From assembly GCA_900112785.1 (NCBI GenBank), contig FONB01000003.1, positions 364,436 through 428,435 on the forward strand: DNA of 64,000 nucleotides, in the 5' to 3' direction. Below are positions 32,758 to 41,638 of this stretch, one piece after another. A program made the translations under genes and the position numbers. Positions within the stretch are counted from its first letter, which is position 1; each line of letters begins with the position of its first letter. The notes beneath the pieces were generated by a model that was given only the letters and a program-made list of their open reading frames with translations, was not told where the DNA came from and searched no databases. This DNA is from Phytobacter palmae (GTDB lineage Bacteria; Pseudomonadota; Gammaproteobacteria; Enterobacterales; Enterobacteriaceae).

Positions 32758-33856
32758 ATGTTTGAAATTAACCCGGTAAAAAATCGCATTCAGGACCTCA
32801 CGGAGCGCTCCGACGTTCTTAGGGGGTATCTTTGACTATGACGCTAAGAAAGAGCGTCTGGAAGAAGTAAACGCCGAGCTGGAACAGCCGGATGTCTGGA
32901 ACGAACCTGAACGCGCACAAGCGCTGGGTAAAGAGCGTTCCTCCCTCGAAGCCATTGTTGATACACTCGACCAAATGAGTCAGGGGCTGGAAGATGTTTC
33001 CGGTCTGCTGGAACTGGCTGTCGAAGCTGACGACGAAGAAACCTTCAACGAAGCCGTTGCTGAACTCGATGCTCTGGAAGAAAAACTGGCACAGCTCGAA
33101 TTCCGCCGTATGTTCTCTGGTGAATACGACAACGCCGACTGCTACCTGGATATTCAGGCCGGTTCCGGCGGCACCGAGGCACAGGACTGGGCGAGTATGC
33201 TGGAGCGCATGTATCTGCGCTGGGCAGAAGCGCGTGGCTTTAAGACTGAAATCATCGAAGAATCCGAAGGTGAAGTGGCGGGTATCAAATCCGTTACGAT
33301 CAAGATTTCCGGTGATTACGCCTATGGCTGGCTGCGTACCGAAACCGGCGTTCACCGCCTGGTGCGTAAGAGCCCGTTCGATTCCGGCGGCCGTCGCCAC
33401 ACGTCATTCAGTTCGGCGTTCGTTTACCCGGAAGTGGATGACGATATTGATATCGAAATCAACCCGGCGGATCTGCGTATCGATGTGTATCGCGCATCTG
33501 GCGCGGGCGGTCAGCACGTTAACCGTACGGAATCCGCGGTGCGTATTACCCACATTCCAACCGGGCTGGTGACGCAGTGCCAGAACGACCGCTCCCAGCA
33601 CAAGAACAAAGACCAGGCCATGAAGCAGATGAAAGCGAAGCTTTATGAGCTGGAAATGCAGAAGAAGAATGCCGAAAAACAGGCGATGGAAGACAACAAA
33701 TCCGACATCGGCTGGGGTAGCCAGATTCGTTCTTACGTCCTTGATGACTCCCGCATTAAAGACCTGCGCACCGGGGTTGAAACCCGTAACACGCAGGCGG
33801 TGCTGGATGGCAGCCTGGATCAATTTATCGAAGCAAGTTTGAAAGCAGGGTTATGA
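32758..33856 (+). CDS. prfB: Peptide chain release factor 2 (programmed +1 frameshift)
   Basis: Recognises UGA and UAA stop codons and triggers peptide release. The 365-residue protein is read in two frames: 25 codons from ATG 32758 to CTT 32830-32832, then an in-frame TGA at 32833, with reading resumed in the +1 frame at GAC 32834. The second frame contains the SPF codon-recognition motif (near residue 205) and the catalytic GGQ motif in GAGGQHVN (near residue 250). Because RF2 itself reads TGA, low RF2 favours the shift. It is followed by lysS after 9 bases. Confidence 0.97.
32821..32835 (+). promoter_or_regulatory. prfB autoregulatory frameshift site
   Basis: AGGGGGTATCTTTGAC contains the internal Shine-Dalgarno-like AGGGGG, the slippery CTT codon and the TGA stop followed by C. 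This is the classical RF2 +1 frameshift signal, unchanged from E. coli. Confidence 0.97.
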
Positions 33857-33865
33857 GGAACCAAC

Positions 33866-35383
33866 ATGTCTGAACAACAAGCACAGGGCGCTGACGCGGC
33901 AGTCGATCTTAATAATGAACTGAAAACTCGCCGCGAAAAGCTGGCATTGCTGCGTGAGCAAGGCGTGCCGTTCCCGAACGATTTTCGTCGCGACCACACC
34001 TCAGACCATCTGCACGCTGACTTCGATGCAAAAGAAAACGAAGAGCTGGAAGCACTGAACATTGAAGTGGCCGTTGCGGGTCGTATGATGACCCGTCGCA
34101 TCATGGGTAAAGCGTCTTTCGTCACCCTCCAGGATGTTGGTGGTCGTATTCAGTTGTACGTTGCTCGTGATGATCTGCCGGAAGGTGTTTACAACGAACA
34201 GTTTAAAAAATGGGACCTGGGCGATATCCTGGGCGCGAAAGGCAAGCTGTTCAAAACCAAAACCGGCGAGCTGTCCATTCACTGTACTGAACTGCGTCTG
34301 TTGACCAAAGCCCTGCGCCCGCTGCCGGACAAATTCCACGGCCTGCAGGATCAGGAAGCGCGCTATCGTCAGCGCTATCTGGATCTGATCTCTAACGAAG
34401 ATTCCCGCAACACATTTAAAGTGCGTTCCAAAATCATGGCCGGTATTCGCCAGTTCATGGTGAATCGCGACTTTATGGAAGTGGAAACCCCGATGATGCA
34501 GGTGATTCCTGGTGGTGCGTCTGCGCGTCCCTTTATCACCCACCACAACGCACTGGATCTGGACATGTACCTGCGTATCGCGCCGGAACTGTATCTGAAA
34601 CGTCTGGTGGTTGGCGGCTTCGATCGCGTGTTCGAAATCAACCGTAACTTCCGTAACGAAGGTATCTCCGTTCGCCACAACCCTGAGTTCACCATGATGG
34701 AACTCTACATGGCATACGCAGATTACAAAGATCTGATCGAACTGACCGAATCCCTGTTCCGTACTCTGGCGCAGGATATTCTGGGTAAAACCGAAGTGCC
34801 TTACGGCGACGAAGTGTTCGATTTCGGTAAACCGTTCGAAAAACTGACCATGCGCGAAGCGATTCAGAAATACCGTCCGGAGACGAATATGGCGGACCTG
34901 GACAACTTCGACTCAGCGAAAGCTATTGCAGAAAGCATTGGCATTAAAGTTGAGAAAAGCTGGGGCCTGGGCCGTATTGTGACCGAGATCTTCGAAGAAG
35001 TGGCCGAAGCACACCTGATTCAGCCTACCTTCATCACCGAATATCCGGCTGAGGTGTCTCCGCTGGCGCGTCGTAACGATGTGAACCCGGAAATCACCGA
35101 TCGCTTCGAGTTCTTTATCGGTGGACGTGAAATCGGTAACGGCTTTAGTGAACTGAACGATGCTGAAGATCAGGCACAACGCTTCCAGGATCAGGTTAAC
35201 GCGAAGGATGCGGGCGATGACGAAGCGATGTTCTATGACGAAGACTATGTGACCGCGCTGGAGCATGGTTTGCCGCCGACTGCGGGTCTGGGTATTGGTA
35301 TCGACCGTATGGTTATGCTGTTTACTAATAGCCACACCATCCGCGACGTGATTCTGTTCCCGGCGATGCGTCCGGTTAAATAA
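33866..35383 (+). CDS. lysS: Lysyl-tRNA synthetase (class II)
   Basis: Charges tRNA-Lys. The 505-residue product has the N-terminal OB-fold anticodon-binding domain (about residues 65-150) and the class II catalytic core. Motif 2 is in [18 protein letters not shown] near residue 260 and motif 3 in [12 protein letters not shown] near residue 472. It matches LysS rather than LysU by context (directly after prfB). A bidirectional terminator follows. Confidence 0.97.
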   Translation: MSEQQAQGADAAVDLNNELKTRREKLALLREQGVPFPNDFRRDHTSDHLHADFDAKENEELEALNIEVAVAGRMMTRRIMGKASFVTLQDVGGRIQLYVARDDLPEGVYNEQFKKWDLGDILGAKGKLFKTKTGELSIHCTELRLLTKALRPLPDKFHGLQDQEARYRQRYLDLISNEDSRNTFKVRSKIMAGIRQFMVNRDFMEVETPMMQVIPGGASARPFITHHNALDLDMYLRIAPELYLKRLVVGGFDRVFEINRNFRNEGISVRHNPEFTMMELYMAYADYKDLIELTESLFRTLAQDILGKTEVPYGDEVFDFGKPFEKLTMREAIQKYRPETNMADLDNFDSAKAIAESIGIKVEKSWGLGRIVTEIFEEVAEAHLIQPTFITEYPAEVSPLARRNDVNPEITDRFEFFIGGREIGNGFSELNDAEDQAQRFQDQVNAKDAGDDEAMFYDEDYVTALEHGLPPTAGLGIGIDRMVMLFTNSHTIRDVILFPAMRPVK

Positions 35384-35397
35384 GTCGTTAAGACATG

Positions 35398-35432
35398 AAA
35401 AAAGCCCCGGTGTGCAAACACGGGGCTTTTTT
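35398..35432. terminator. Bidirectional terminator between lysS and idi
   Basis: AAAAAAGCCCCG and CACGGGGCTTTTTT pair around a small loop with one bulged G. T tracts occur on both strands, serving the convergent lysS and idi genes; the last bases overlap the idi stop. Confidence 0.9.
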
Positions 35433-35976
35433 ATTGCCTGACGCTGGCGGCAAACTCTCTGAGTTGCTCGTTGGCGTTATCTGCTTCCAGCACCATCCAC
35501 GGACTAAATGCCCAGGGGGTTGCAACCAGAGAGAGGAAGAGGGCATCAAGTTTAACCCAATGATAATCCATAACCTCATCGGTATTGATTCGCAATGGCG
35601 TAATGATTTGTGCAGCAAACACGGGGCAAATTTCGTTTTCGACAATCCCGGACGGATCGGTCTCGCGATAACGGAAACCCGGCGCAATAGAGGTAATATC
35701 GATAATATCCACACCCACTTCATAGCGGCAGCGGCGAACCATGGCCTGTTCAAGCGTTTCTCCCTGCTGTGGGTGTCCACAGACGGAGTTGGTCCACACG
35801 CCCGGCCAGGCTTTTTTGCTCATGGCCCGACGGGTGACCAGACATTCACCGCGTGAATTGAAAAGCCAGGAAGAGAAGGCGAGATGTAGCGGGGTGTTAT
35901 GGTGATGAGCGGTATATTTTTCTTCCATGCCGATGGGTGAGCCGTGCTCATCCAGTAAAATGACATGTTCTTGCAT
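35431..35976 (-). CDS. idi: Isopentenyl-diphosphate delta-isomerase (type I)
   Basis: Interconverts isopentenyl and dimethylallyl diphosphate in isoprenoid synthesis. The 181-residue product (E. coli 182) is Nudix-like, with the catalytic cysteine in TNSVCGHP near residue 66, the metal-binding H/E residues of the following QQGET stretch, and the second active-site region around [11 protein letters not shown]. Convergent with lysS. Confidence 0.95.
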   Translation of the reverse strand: MQEHVILLDEHGSPIGMEEKYTAHHHNTPLHLAFSSWLFNSRGECLVTRRAMSKKAWPGVWTNSVCGHPQQGETLEQAMVRRCRYEVGVDIIDITSIAPGFRYRETDPSGIVENEICPVFAAQIITPLRINTDEVMDYHWVKLDALFLSLVATPWAFSPWMVLEADNANEQLREFAASVRQ

Positions 35977-36093
35977 GCTTATGATATCTCCGGATCGACA
36001 TAAAACCGTATGACGCGACGGCAGTGTGACTACGGCGCAACTCCGTAGCCGGACCGGTGGCGTCGCGCCAACGGTTAAACATTATACCCGTTC

Positions 36094-36240
36094 TCAGGCA
36101 AACAGTTTGGCCCAGAGGGCGGAAAAGGGCATTACCAGCAAAAGGCCGGGTAGCATATTGGCAACCGGAAACGGTTTTATATTGCAGATACGCAATCCTG
36201 TGACCATAAAGTGACTACCTGAAACCAGAGAAATTATTGC
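36094..36240 (-). pseudogene. C-terminal remnant, DUF554-like membrane protein
   Basis: Between idi and actS the minus strand encodes a 48-residue open segment ending in a stop at 36094, with ATGLR-type (MVTGLRICNIK) and PVANMLPGLLLVMP sequences. These resemble the extreme C-terminus of DUF554 (YqgA/YdfK-like) membrane proteins. An in-frame stop lies just upstream and no further part of the family is visible, so it reads as a decayed gene end. No function is expected. Confidence 0.45.
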
Positions 36241-36339
36241 TCACGGCTACCCCTTTATCGTCAGTGAGCGGTAAGTGGTTGGCATCCCGGTGTTGGCTGC
36301 CTAGAATAAGGGGTCATTCATTTTTTCAGAGGATCTGTT

Positions 36340-37068
36340 TTGCGTGCAGGAAGCCTGACAAGAAACCCACTTCACATTGTTATTTGCCTGGCCGTGGCGT
36401 TATTGCTGGCGGGGTGTGCTGGCAGCAAATCGTCTGAGAGCGGCAATGTTTACACAGTAAAACGTGGGGACACACTATATAAAATTTCGCGCCAGACTGG
36501 CACCAGCGTGAATGACCTTGCCCGGCTTAACGGGATTTCCCCGCCGTACACCATTGAGGTCGGTCAACGTCTGAAACTGAACGGCTCGTCGAAATCGTCC
36601 TCTGCAAAAGGCGGCACCCAAACGGCTAAAGTCGTGCCTTCATCGGCTGTGCCGCTCTCTTCCTGGCCCCCCGTTGGGCAGCGCTGCTGGCGTTGGCCGA
36701 CCACTGGCAAGGTGATCAGACCCTATTCCACATCCGAAGGCGGGAATAAAGGGATTGATATTGCAGGTTCTCGCGGGCAGGCGGTTTACGCAGCCGGAGC
36801 AGGGAAGGTGGTCTATGCCGGGAACCAGCTGCGCGGTTATGGCAACCTGATCATGATTAAGCACAGCGATGAGTACATCACGGCTTATGCGCACAACGAC
36901 ACTATCCTTGTTAACAACGGGCAGAGTGTGAAGATTGGGCAAAAAATTGCCACGATGGGCAGCACTGATGCAGACGGAGTGCAGTTGCACTTCCAGATCC
37001 GCTATAAGGCAACGGCTATCGATCCGTTGCGTTATCTGCCACCACAGGGTAACCCGCCGAAGTGTTAA
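36340..37068 (+). CDS. actS: LysM/M23 lipoprotein, amidase activator
   Basis: Outer-membrane lipoprotein (E. coli YgeR/ActS) that activates periplasmic amidases, mainly AmiC, during septal peptidoglycan splitting. The 242-residue product has a lipobox LLAGC (Cys near 27), a LysM domain (YTVKRGDTLYKISRQ, about residues 38-82), a Ser/Lys-rich linker and a C-terminal LytM/M23 domain (about residues 130-238). The catalytic M23 zinc residues are not all present, as in the activator subgroup. It uses a TTG start after AGAGGA. Confidence 0.9.
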   Translation: MRAGSLTRNPLHIVICLAVALLLAGCAGSKSSESGNVYTVKRGDTLYKISRQTGTSVNDLARLNGISPPYTIEVGQRLKLNGSSKSSSAKGGTQTAKVVPSSAVPLSSWPPVGQRCWRWPTTGKVIRPYSTSEGGNKGIDIAGSRGQAVYAAGAGKVVYAGNQLRGYGNLIMIKHSDEYITAYAHNDTILVNNGQSVKIGQKIATMGSTDADGVQLHFQIRYKATAIDPLRYLPPQGNPPKC

Positions 37069-37160
37069 GATTAGCGCTAAGCGATTAATTTATGGTCAGT
37101 TAGTCGTTTAGCGTCTTGCCAGTCGGTGTTTAAGGTTTATAATGCCTGTCACACCACAAG

Positions 37161-37234
37161 GCGGGTGTAGTTCAATGGTAGAACGAGAGCTTCCCAAGCT
37201 CTATACGAGGGTTCGATTCCCTTCACCCGCTCCA
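37161..37234 (+). tRNA. glyU: tRNA-Gly (anticodon CCC)
   Basis: The 74-base sequence folds as a cloverleaf with acceptor stem GCGGGTG/CACCCGC, anticodon loop CTTCCCAAG (anticodon CCC), T arm GGGTTCGATTCCC and an encoded CCA end. It differs from E. coli glyU only in the acceptor pair. Downstream DNA is accessory, which fits its known use as an integration site. Confidence 0.97.
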
Positions 37235-37423
37235 TAAGTTGCATTTTCAGCTTTATTCCATCGCCATTATACCTTGAATCTCTCTGCATTATGGCGCGTT
37301 TTGCCGTTTACTGATTTCGGTATGTTTCCATTGTTATACCGTTAAGCCTTGTAAACAAAAAACTTTTCTCGACAACTACAGCATTGTTAACATTTTTTAT
37401 TAACACAATACCCAGGCAGGCTA

Positions 37424-37654
37424 ATGATAGCCCCGTCTTTTTTCTTTTTTGGTTCTTTTTTGAAAGATATGAAATCAAATGCAGGTAAACAGTTAAGTGC
37501 CTTTCTACATTTGTGTAATAAGAATAGCGCATTGTTATCGGCAATGATGAATAAAGATTTTTATAATATGGCATTCAACTATAACGGAAGTGATTTCGGC
37601 GATTACGATATTAAAATCCGTAGAACATATAATGGACTGGAGAAGAAACAGTGA
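37424..37654 (+). pseudogene. C-terminal stub of an N-acetylmuramidase (PF11860-like)
   Basis: A 76-residue frame contains KQLSAFLHLCNKNSALLSA, then MNKDFYNMAFNYNG and DYDIKIRRTYN. This is the pattern that closes N-acetylmuramidase (DUF3380, PF11860) domains: a KQL..F motif, a (N/K)xDxxxxAxxYNG motif and a YDxKIxxxY end. The N-terminal catalytic part is missing and the frame is closed upstream at 37388, so it is a truncated remnant. The stop overlaps the next gene (GTGA), which suggests an original effector-immunity pairing. AT-rich compared with the core. Confidence 0.55.
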
Positions 37655-38262
37655 TAAACAATCGAGTAATACGAACGACCTTAGCTTTTCCACTATTAAT
37701 GGTAGCCGTTTCTTCTCATGCCAGCAGCCTCCATTCGGGAGTGTATGAAGGTTTAATGTTAGCTATATCACCTGCCGGGCATATTACCGGTTATTATGCA
37801 GAATCTGCTGAGGGTGGCGTGAAACGCACCTGTTCATTTTCTTTATCAGGGCAGGTTTCCGCACAGGAAACGAATTCAATTACCTCATGGTCCACATCAG
37901 TATTACCAGGTCAAATTAGCGTCAGCACGGACGGCATAAAACTGACGATCCCAGACGGCCAAACGCATGCCGGGTGTATGAACGTACTAATGCCTGAAAT
38001 TAATACGGGCCTTGAACTGGAAAAAACACAAGAGACGCACTGGCAAACGTTGGCACAGGCGAATGCTGAGCGTGTTTATCTGAGCTCAACTGCAGATGTC
38101 GGTACCCGACGTAAGGCATGGATTGTTAAGGATGATGTAGTGGGGGTTTTACAGACGCAAGCGGGCTGGACGCAAATTGAGTTTATTAGTGGAACAGGAA
38201 AAACGATTCGCGGCTGGGTTAACAGTAAGGAGATTCAGCCTCTTACACCTCCCGCTTCCTGA
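37651..38262 (+). CDS. Exported SH3-like protein, candidate immunity protein
   Basis: I do not recognise a named family. The 203-residue product has a clear Sec signal peptide (hydrophobic core FPLLMVAV, cleavage after SSHA), two cysteines that could pair in the first half, and a C-terminal part resembling a bacterial SH3 fold (VYLSSTADVG... AGWTQIEFI... TIRGWVNSKEI). It starts with GTG overlapping the stop of the muramidase stub. Periplasmic proteins encoded just after muramidase effectors commonly protect the producer; this gene is intact while its partner is broken. Function remains inference. Confidence 0.7.
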   Translation: MINNRVIRTTLAFPLLMVAVSSHASSLHSGVYEGLMLAISPAGHITGYYAESAEGGVKRTCSFSLSGQVSAQETNSITSWSTSVLPGQISVSTDGIKLTIPDGQTHAGCMNVLMPEINTGLELEKTQETHWQTLAQANAERVYLSSTADVGTRRKAWIVKDDVVGVLQTQAGWTQIEFISGTGKTIRGWVNSKEIQPLTPPAS

Positions 38263-38334
38263 CGTTGATATTACCCGTCGTTTATTCTGGCAAGTTTGCT
38301 ACCGCTGATGCGTTTAACAAAGTTAGTTCAGTGT

Positions 38335-38775
38335 AGCGAGATGTCTGGCCGTGGTTGTTGACCTGTTCTCGCGAAAAGTTATCGGCTGGTCGATGCAACC
38401 CCGGAGACAAAAGATATTTTCCTCAACGCACTATTGATGGCTGTATGGCGGTGTAATCCCCAAAAACAGGTGCTGGTTTACTCGAATCAGGGCAGTCAGA
38501 AGTGGCAGTCGTTCATGAAATCACTCGGCCTGGAGGGCAGTATTAGTTGTCGTGGGAACTGTCACGACAACGCAGTTGCAGAAAGCTTTTTCAAGCCGCT
38601 GAAGCGTGAGCGGATAAAAGAAAAAGATCTACGGAACGCGGGAAGAAGCCTGCAGCGATATTTTTGATTACATCGAAATGATTTATGACAGTAAGCGTCG
38701 CCATGGTTCTGGCGATCAGATGTCACCAGCAGAATATGAAAACCAGTATTATCAAGGATTCGGAAGTGTCTTGAT
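38335..38775 (+). pseudogene. IS3-family transposase (OrfB) remnant
   Basis: Frame-shifted fragments of the IS3 OrfB integrase core appear in order: LAVVVDLFSRKVIGWSMQ near 38345, VLVYSNQGSQ near 38470, RGNCHDNAVAESFF near 38550 and IFDYIEMIYDSKRRHG near 38660, ending YENQYYQG near 38755. Several frame changes and stops interrupt the gene and the N-terminal half and OrfA are absent. No terminal inverted repeats were found. Confidence 0.85.
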
Positions 38776-38941
38776 TTTCCGTGGCGATGCATCTTTTCGC
38801 AGAGCGCTGCTGAAAAGAGAGATGATGGCAAATCCTGACCTCCGCCCCGACGGAAGATCGCCAGGGCAGAGGCCGCAGAGCTGCTTTCCTGGCGTTAAAT
38901 CATAAAGAAAAGCACTCTTTTTGGTGTTTAATTTTCGTATG
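38776..38941. other. Spacer without recognised genes
   Basis: The sequence between the transposase remnant and the minus-strand SGNH-like gene shows no coding signal in any frame that I trust. Confidence 0.5.
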
Positions 38942-40375
38942 TTAAATATCGAACCCTAATTCCTTAACAAGGTTACAGAGTTTTTTTGCACCATTAACAT
39001 TTAAATGGTCCGAATCATAAAAATCTTCTGGAGTAAATGCTTTATGTGTGGACAAGTCCGTCATGAAAACATTATTGTCATTAACAATGCTTTTAATATA
39101 CGTCAGCGTTTCATTTTTAAGGGTTTTATCGAAGTTTTCAACGTAAAACTGAGTGAACGGCATAACTATAAAATGAAGGTTTGAATTTGTTTCATCAATT
39201 AATGATAGTAAAGAGGAAAGGATTTTTTTATTATTTTCAAAGCTATGTTTTCTTTGGCAGTTTTTTGCCAGTGCTTTTACGCGCTTAAGGATATCAACGG
39301 ATGAATATGAAAAGTCGGTAGAATTATTTCTTGCATTAATAAAATCGACTGATTCCTGCACGATCGCTTCATCAAGCAGTAAACTATTTAATCTTGATAA
39401 CTCTTCATCATTAAAATAATGAGGGTGGTTTTTTTTACAGATCTGCTGAACCAGTAAATCCAGAGGCCCCAGGAGAGAGTGATTGTCTGTTTCACTTTTC
39501 GGTTTTTCAACTTTGCTTCTGAAATTATATTCAATATTATGGCTTTTGCAGAAATAGCGAGACACTGGAAATGTTGTTGCTTCGCCCATTGAAAACTCGA
39601 AAAAAACATCATAAAGGCCAATGCATATAATAAAGTTTCTTGTGCTTGTTATTTCGGTTATTTTTTTAATCAGACTATATGATAAAGTAAAATCACCAGA
39701 AAATAATGACAGGTTTACTGAGTTTTCTAAGAGTTCCTGAGGGAACCCCTGGTATGCATATGATGAACCTAATATTACACTCTTAATATCTGGTTCATTG
39801 ATGAGCTTTTCATAACGGGAGTTGAGAAGCGGGATATAGCCAATATCTGTATGAAAACGGCTTGTGTTCTTTTCCGGGAATTGAAGCGCCGTCAGTATAT
39901 CAGGAAATTGTATGTTGTTCTTTTTGAGGAAGTTAAATCCGAAGTAATCGGTGACAAGTATTGGGACCAGTGTCTCGTTATCCAGATCCAGGCGTATGTC
40001 TTCTGGATCTGTTTCCAGATTAACATTAAATGAAGTGATCCTTTCCATATTGAATGGAAGGAAAAGAGCGTTGCGTTGATATGAATCCCAGTCCTCACCA
40101 ACAAATATGACGTGAAACGATTGTGTTGAAAGATAATATATAAAAAAAGAATTTAGATGTGATATTAATTCTTCAACATCCTCTGGTGTAACGTTTTTTT
40201 CAGCACAATAAATAAGTTTATTGATAAAAGATGTGGTGCTCTCATCATCATGTAAAAGGCTACTATTTGTAATAAATAAATCTTTCAATTCATCAATGAC
40301 AGAATCACTTTCAATCCAACTGAGTTTTTGTGCTAGCAAATGAATGTTTTTAAGGAAAAGAGTTGTGTTATTCAT
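38942..40375 (-). CDS. Uncharacterised SGNH-hydrolase-like protein
   Basis: A 477-residue protein without signal peptide or membrane helix. Two spaced motifs recall SGNH/DltD-like esterases: VILGSSYAYQG near residue 200 (serine block) and FYDSDHLNVNGAKKL near residue 455 (Asp-x-x-His block). A hydrophobic beta-strand-like segment (NFIICIGLYDVFF) lies between. The coding sequence is AT-rich, unlike the flanking core, and no operon partner is adjacent. If the reading is right, it could remove or add O-acyl groups on a cytoplasmic sugar or peptide substrate. No specific function can be given. Confidence 0.55.
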   Translation of the reverse strand: MNNTTLFLKNIHLLAQKLSWIESDSVIDELKDLFITNSSLLHDDESTTSFINKLIYCAEKNVTPEDVEELISHLNSFFIYYLSTQSFHVIFVGEDWDSYQRNALFLPFNMERITSFNVNLETDPEDIRLDLDNETLVPILVTDYFGFNFLKKNNIQFPDILTALQFPEKNTSRFHTDIGYIPLLNSRYEKLINEPDIKSVILGSSYAYQGFPQELLENSVNLSLFSGDFTLSYSLIKKITEITSTRNFIICIGLYDVFFEFSMGEATTFPVSRYFCKSHNIEYNFRSKVEKPKSETDNHSLLGPLDLLVQQICKKNHPHYFNDEELSRLNSLLLDEAIVQESVDFINARNNSTDFSYSSVDILKRVKALAKNCQRKHSFENNKKILSSLLSLIDETNSNLHFIVMPFTQFYVENFDKTLKNETLTYIKSIVNDNNVFMTDLSTHKAFTPEDFYDSDHLNVNGAKKLCNLVKELGFDI

Positions 40376-40723
40376 TATTTTACCTGGTAGCCAATGAAAA
40401 TAATCAAATTATAACGAGCACACGTGTTTTACTTGATTGTGAAGTATACAGGAGGCGATCGGATATGGAAATATTGAAGGATTAACCATAGTCGCTCTGG
40501 AAAGCCAAAACTTTTATATAATAAGCGTGCTATTTAAGCAAATGAGTCACACCACGGACTGAAATGCAATTACGGTTGTTCGTTGCAATGACATGGCAAC
40601 GGGCAATTACGGGGCCGGATGCGGATAAACTTCGCGACCTGAAGGTGGCAAGTCTGCTGTCCTGGTGCGTAAAAAACGGTCAGTTGAAAGTAGCATGATG
40701 TCGGGCCATGAAAATAACAGGCA
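40376..40723. other. AT-rich gap with a short unassigned frame
   Basis: About 350 bases between the SGNH-like gene and the PEP-hydrolase-like gene. A 44-codon plus-strand frame (40564-40698, starting MQLRLFVAMTW and ending KNGQLKVA) is the only open stretch. It has no ribosome site or recognisable homology and may be a gene fragment. Confidence 0.4.
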
Positions 40724-40756
40724 ATAAAAAACCGGGGTGCATATACAAACCCCGGT
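40724..40756 (-). terminator. Terminator of the UPF0261 operon
   Basis: On the minus strand ACCGGGG and CCCCGGT form a 7-bp stem followed by TTTTTATT, 38 bases after the stop of the PEP-hydrolase-like gene. Confidence 0.85.
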
Positions 40757-40794
40757 AAAAGGTGGATCGATTATCAGGCTACACCTGCTCCTGA

Positions 40795-41622
40795 TCAGTT
40801 TCTTATTGCTTTAAATTGCCTTGTGGTCTCAGTTAATGCTATTTCGGTTGGCAGGCGCTCCATAGAGCTTGCGCCATAGAAGCCGTTACATTCCGGGCAG
40901 TTCTCTAAAATGAATTTTGCATCTTCTGGCGTCGCAATGGGGCCACCATGGCACAGGACGATAACATCCGGACGCACTGCTTTTGCCGCTTTCGCCCAAT
41001 CGTTAATTAATGGTACGCAGTCTTTCAGAGTGAGAGCAGTTTCCGCGCCGATATTCCCGCCGGTGGTTAACCCCATATGTGGCACGATAATATCTGCACC
41101 GGCTTCGGTCATCGCAATGGCATCTTCGCGGCTGAAGACATAAGGCGTCGTGAAGAGGCCTTTTTCATGCGCCAGACGAATCATATCCACTTCTAACGCA
41201 TATCCCATTCCGGTCTCTTCGAGGTTAGCCCTGAAATTACCGTCGATCAGCCCCACGGTCGGGAAGTTCTGTACGCCAGCAAAGCCAATCGCTTTAATAT
41301 CATCCAGAAACTTATCAAACTGGCAGAAAGGATCAGTGCCGTTCACGCCCGCCAGGACAGGCGTTTTTTTGGTAACCGGCAGCACTTCTTTTGCCATATC
41401 CATAACGATTTCATTGGCATTGCCGTAGGCCAGCAGCCCGGCTAATGAACCACGACCTGCCATGCGATAACGACCTGAGTTATAAATGACAATCAGATCA
41501 ATACCACCGGCTTCTTCGCATTTTGCCGACAAACCTGTGCCCGCTCCGCCGCCGATGATGGGTTCCCCCCGGGCAATCATCTGATGAAATTTTTGCAATA
41601 ATCCTTCACGCGTATGTTTCAT
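40795..41622 (-). CDS. PEP-hydrolase-like TIM-barrel protein (PF09370)
   Basis: The 275-residue protein belongs to the phosphoenolpyruvate hydrolase-like TIM-barrel family: [14 protein letters not shown] near residue 22, [19 protein letters not shown] near residue 46, [16 protein letters not shown] near residue 113 and the C-terminal [13 protein letters not shown]. It starts 16 bases after the UPF0261 gene and is surely in its operon. In plants both domains are fused in Tm-1, the tomato protein that blocks tobamovirus replication. The bacterial reaction is unknown to me; a small-molecule lyase or hydrolase acting on a keto acid is plausible. Confidence 0.85.
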   Translation of the reverse strand: MKHTREGLLQKFHQMIARGEPIIGGGAGTGLSAKCEEAGGIDLIVIYNSGRYRMAGRGSLAGLLAYGNANEIVMDMAKEVLPVTKKTPVLAGVNGTDPFCQFDKFLDDIKAIGFAGVQNFPTVGLIDGNFRANLEETGMGYALEVDMIRLAHEKGLFTTPYVFSREDAIAMTEAGADIIVPHMGLTTGGNIGAETALTLKDCVPLINDWAKAAKAVRPDVIVLCHGGPIATPEDAKFILENCPECNGFYGASSMERLPTEIALTETTRQFKAIRN

Positions 41623-41638
41623 GGCTTTAATTCCATCT

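Noticed and set aside
37308..37574. 88-residue minus-strand frame
   Set aside because: It is antisense to the muramidase stub, whose plus-strand reading shows clear motifs and an overlap with the next gene.
38678..38905. 75-residue plus-strand frame as a gene
   Set aside because: Its first part is the YDSKRRHG end of the decayed IS3 transposase; the rest is random.
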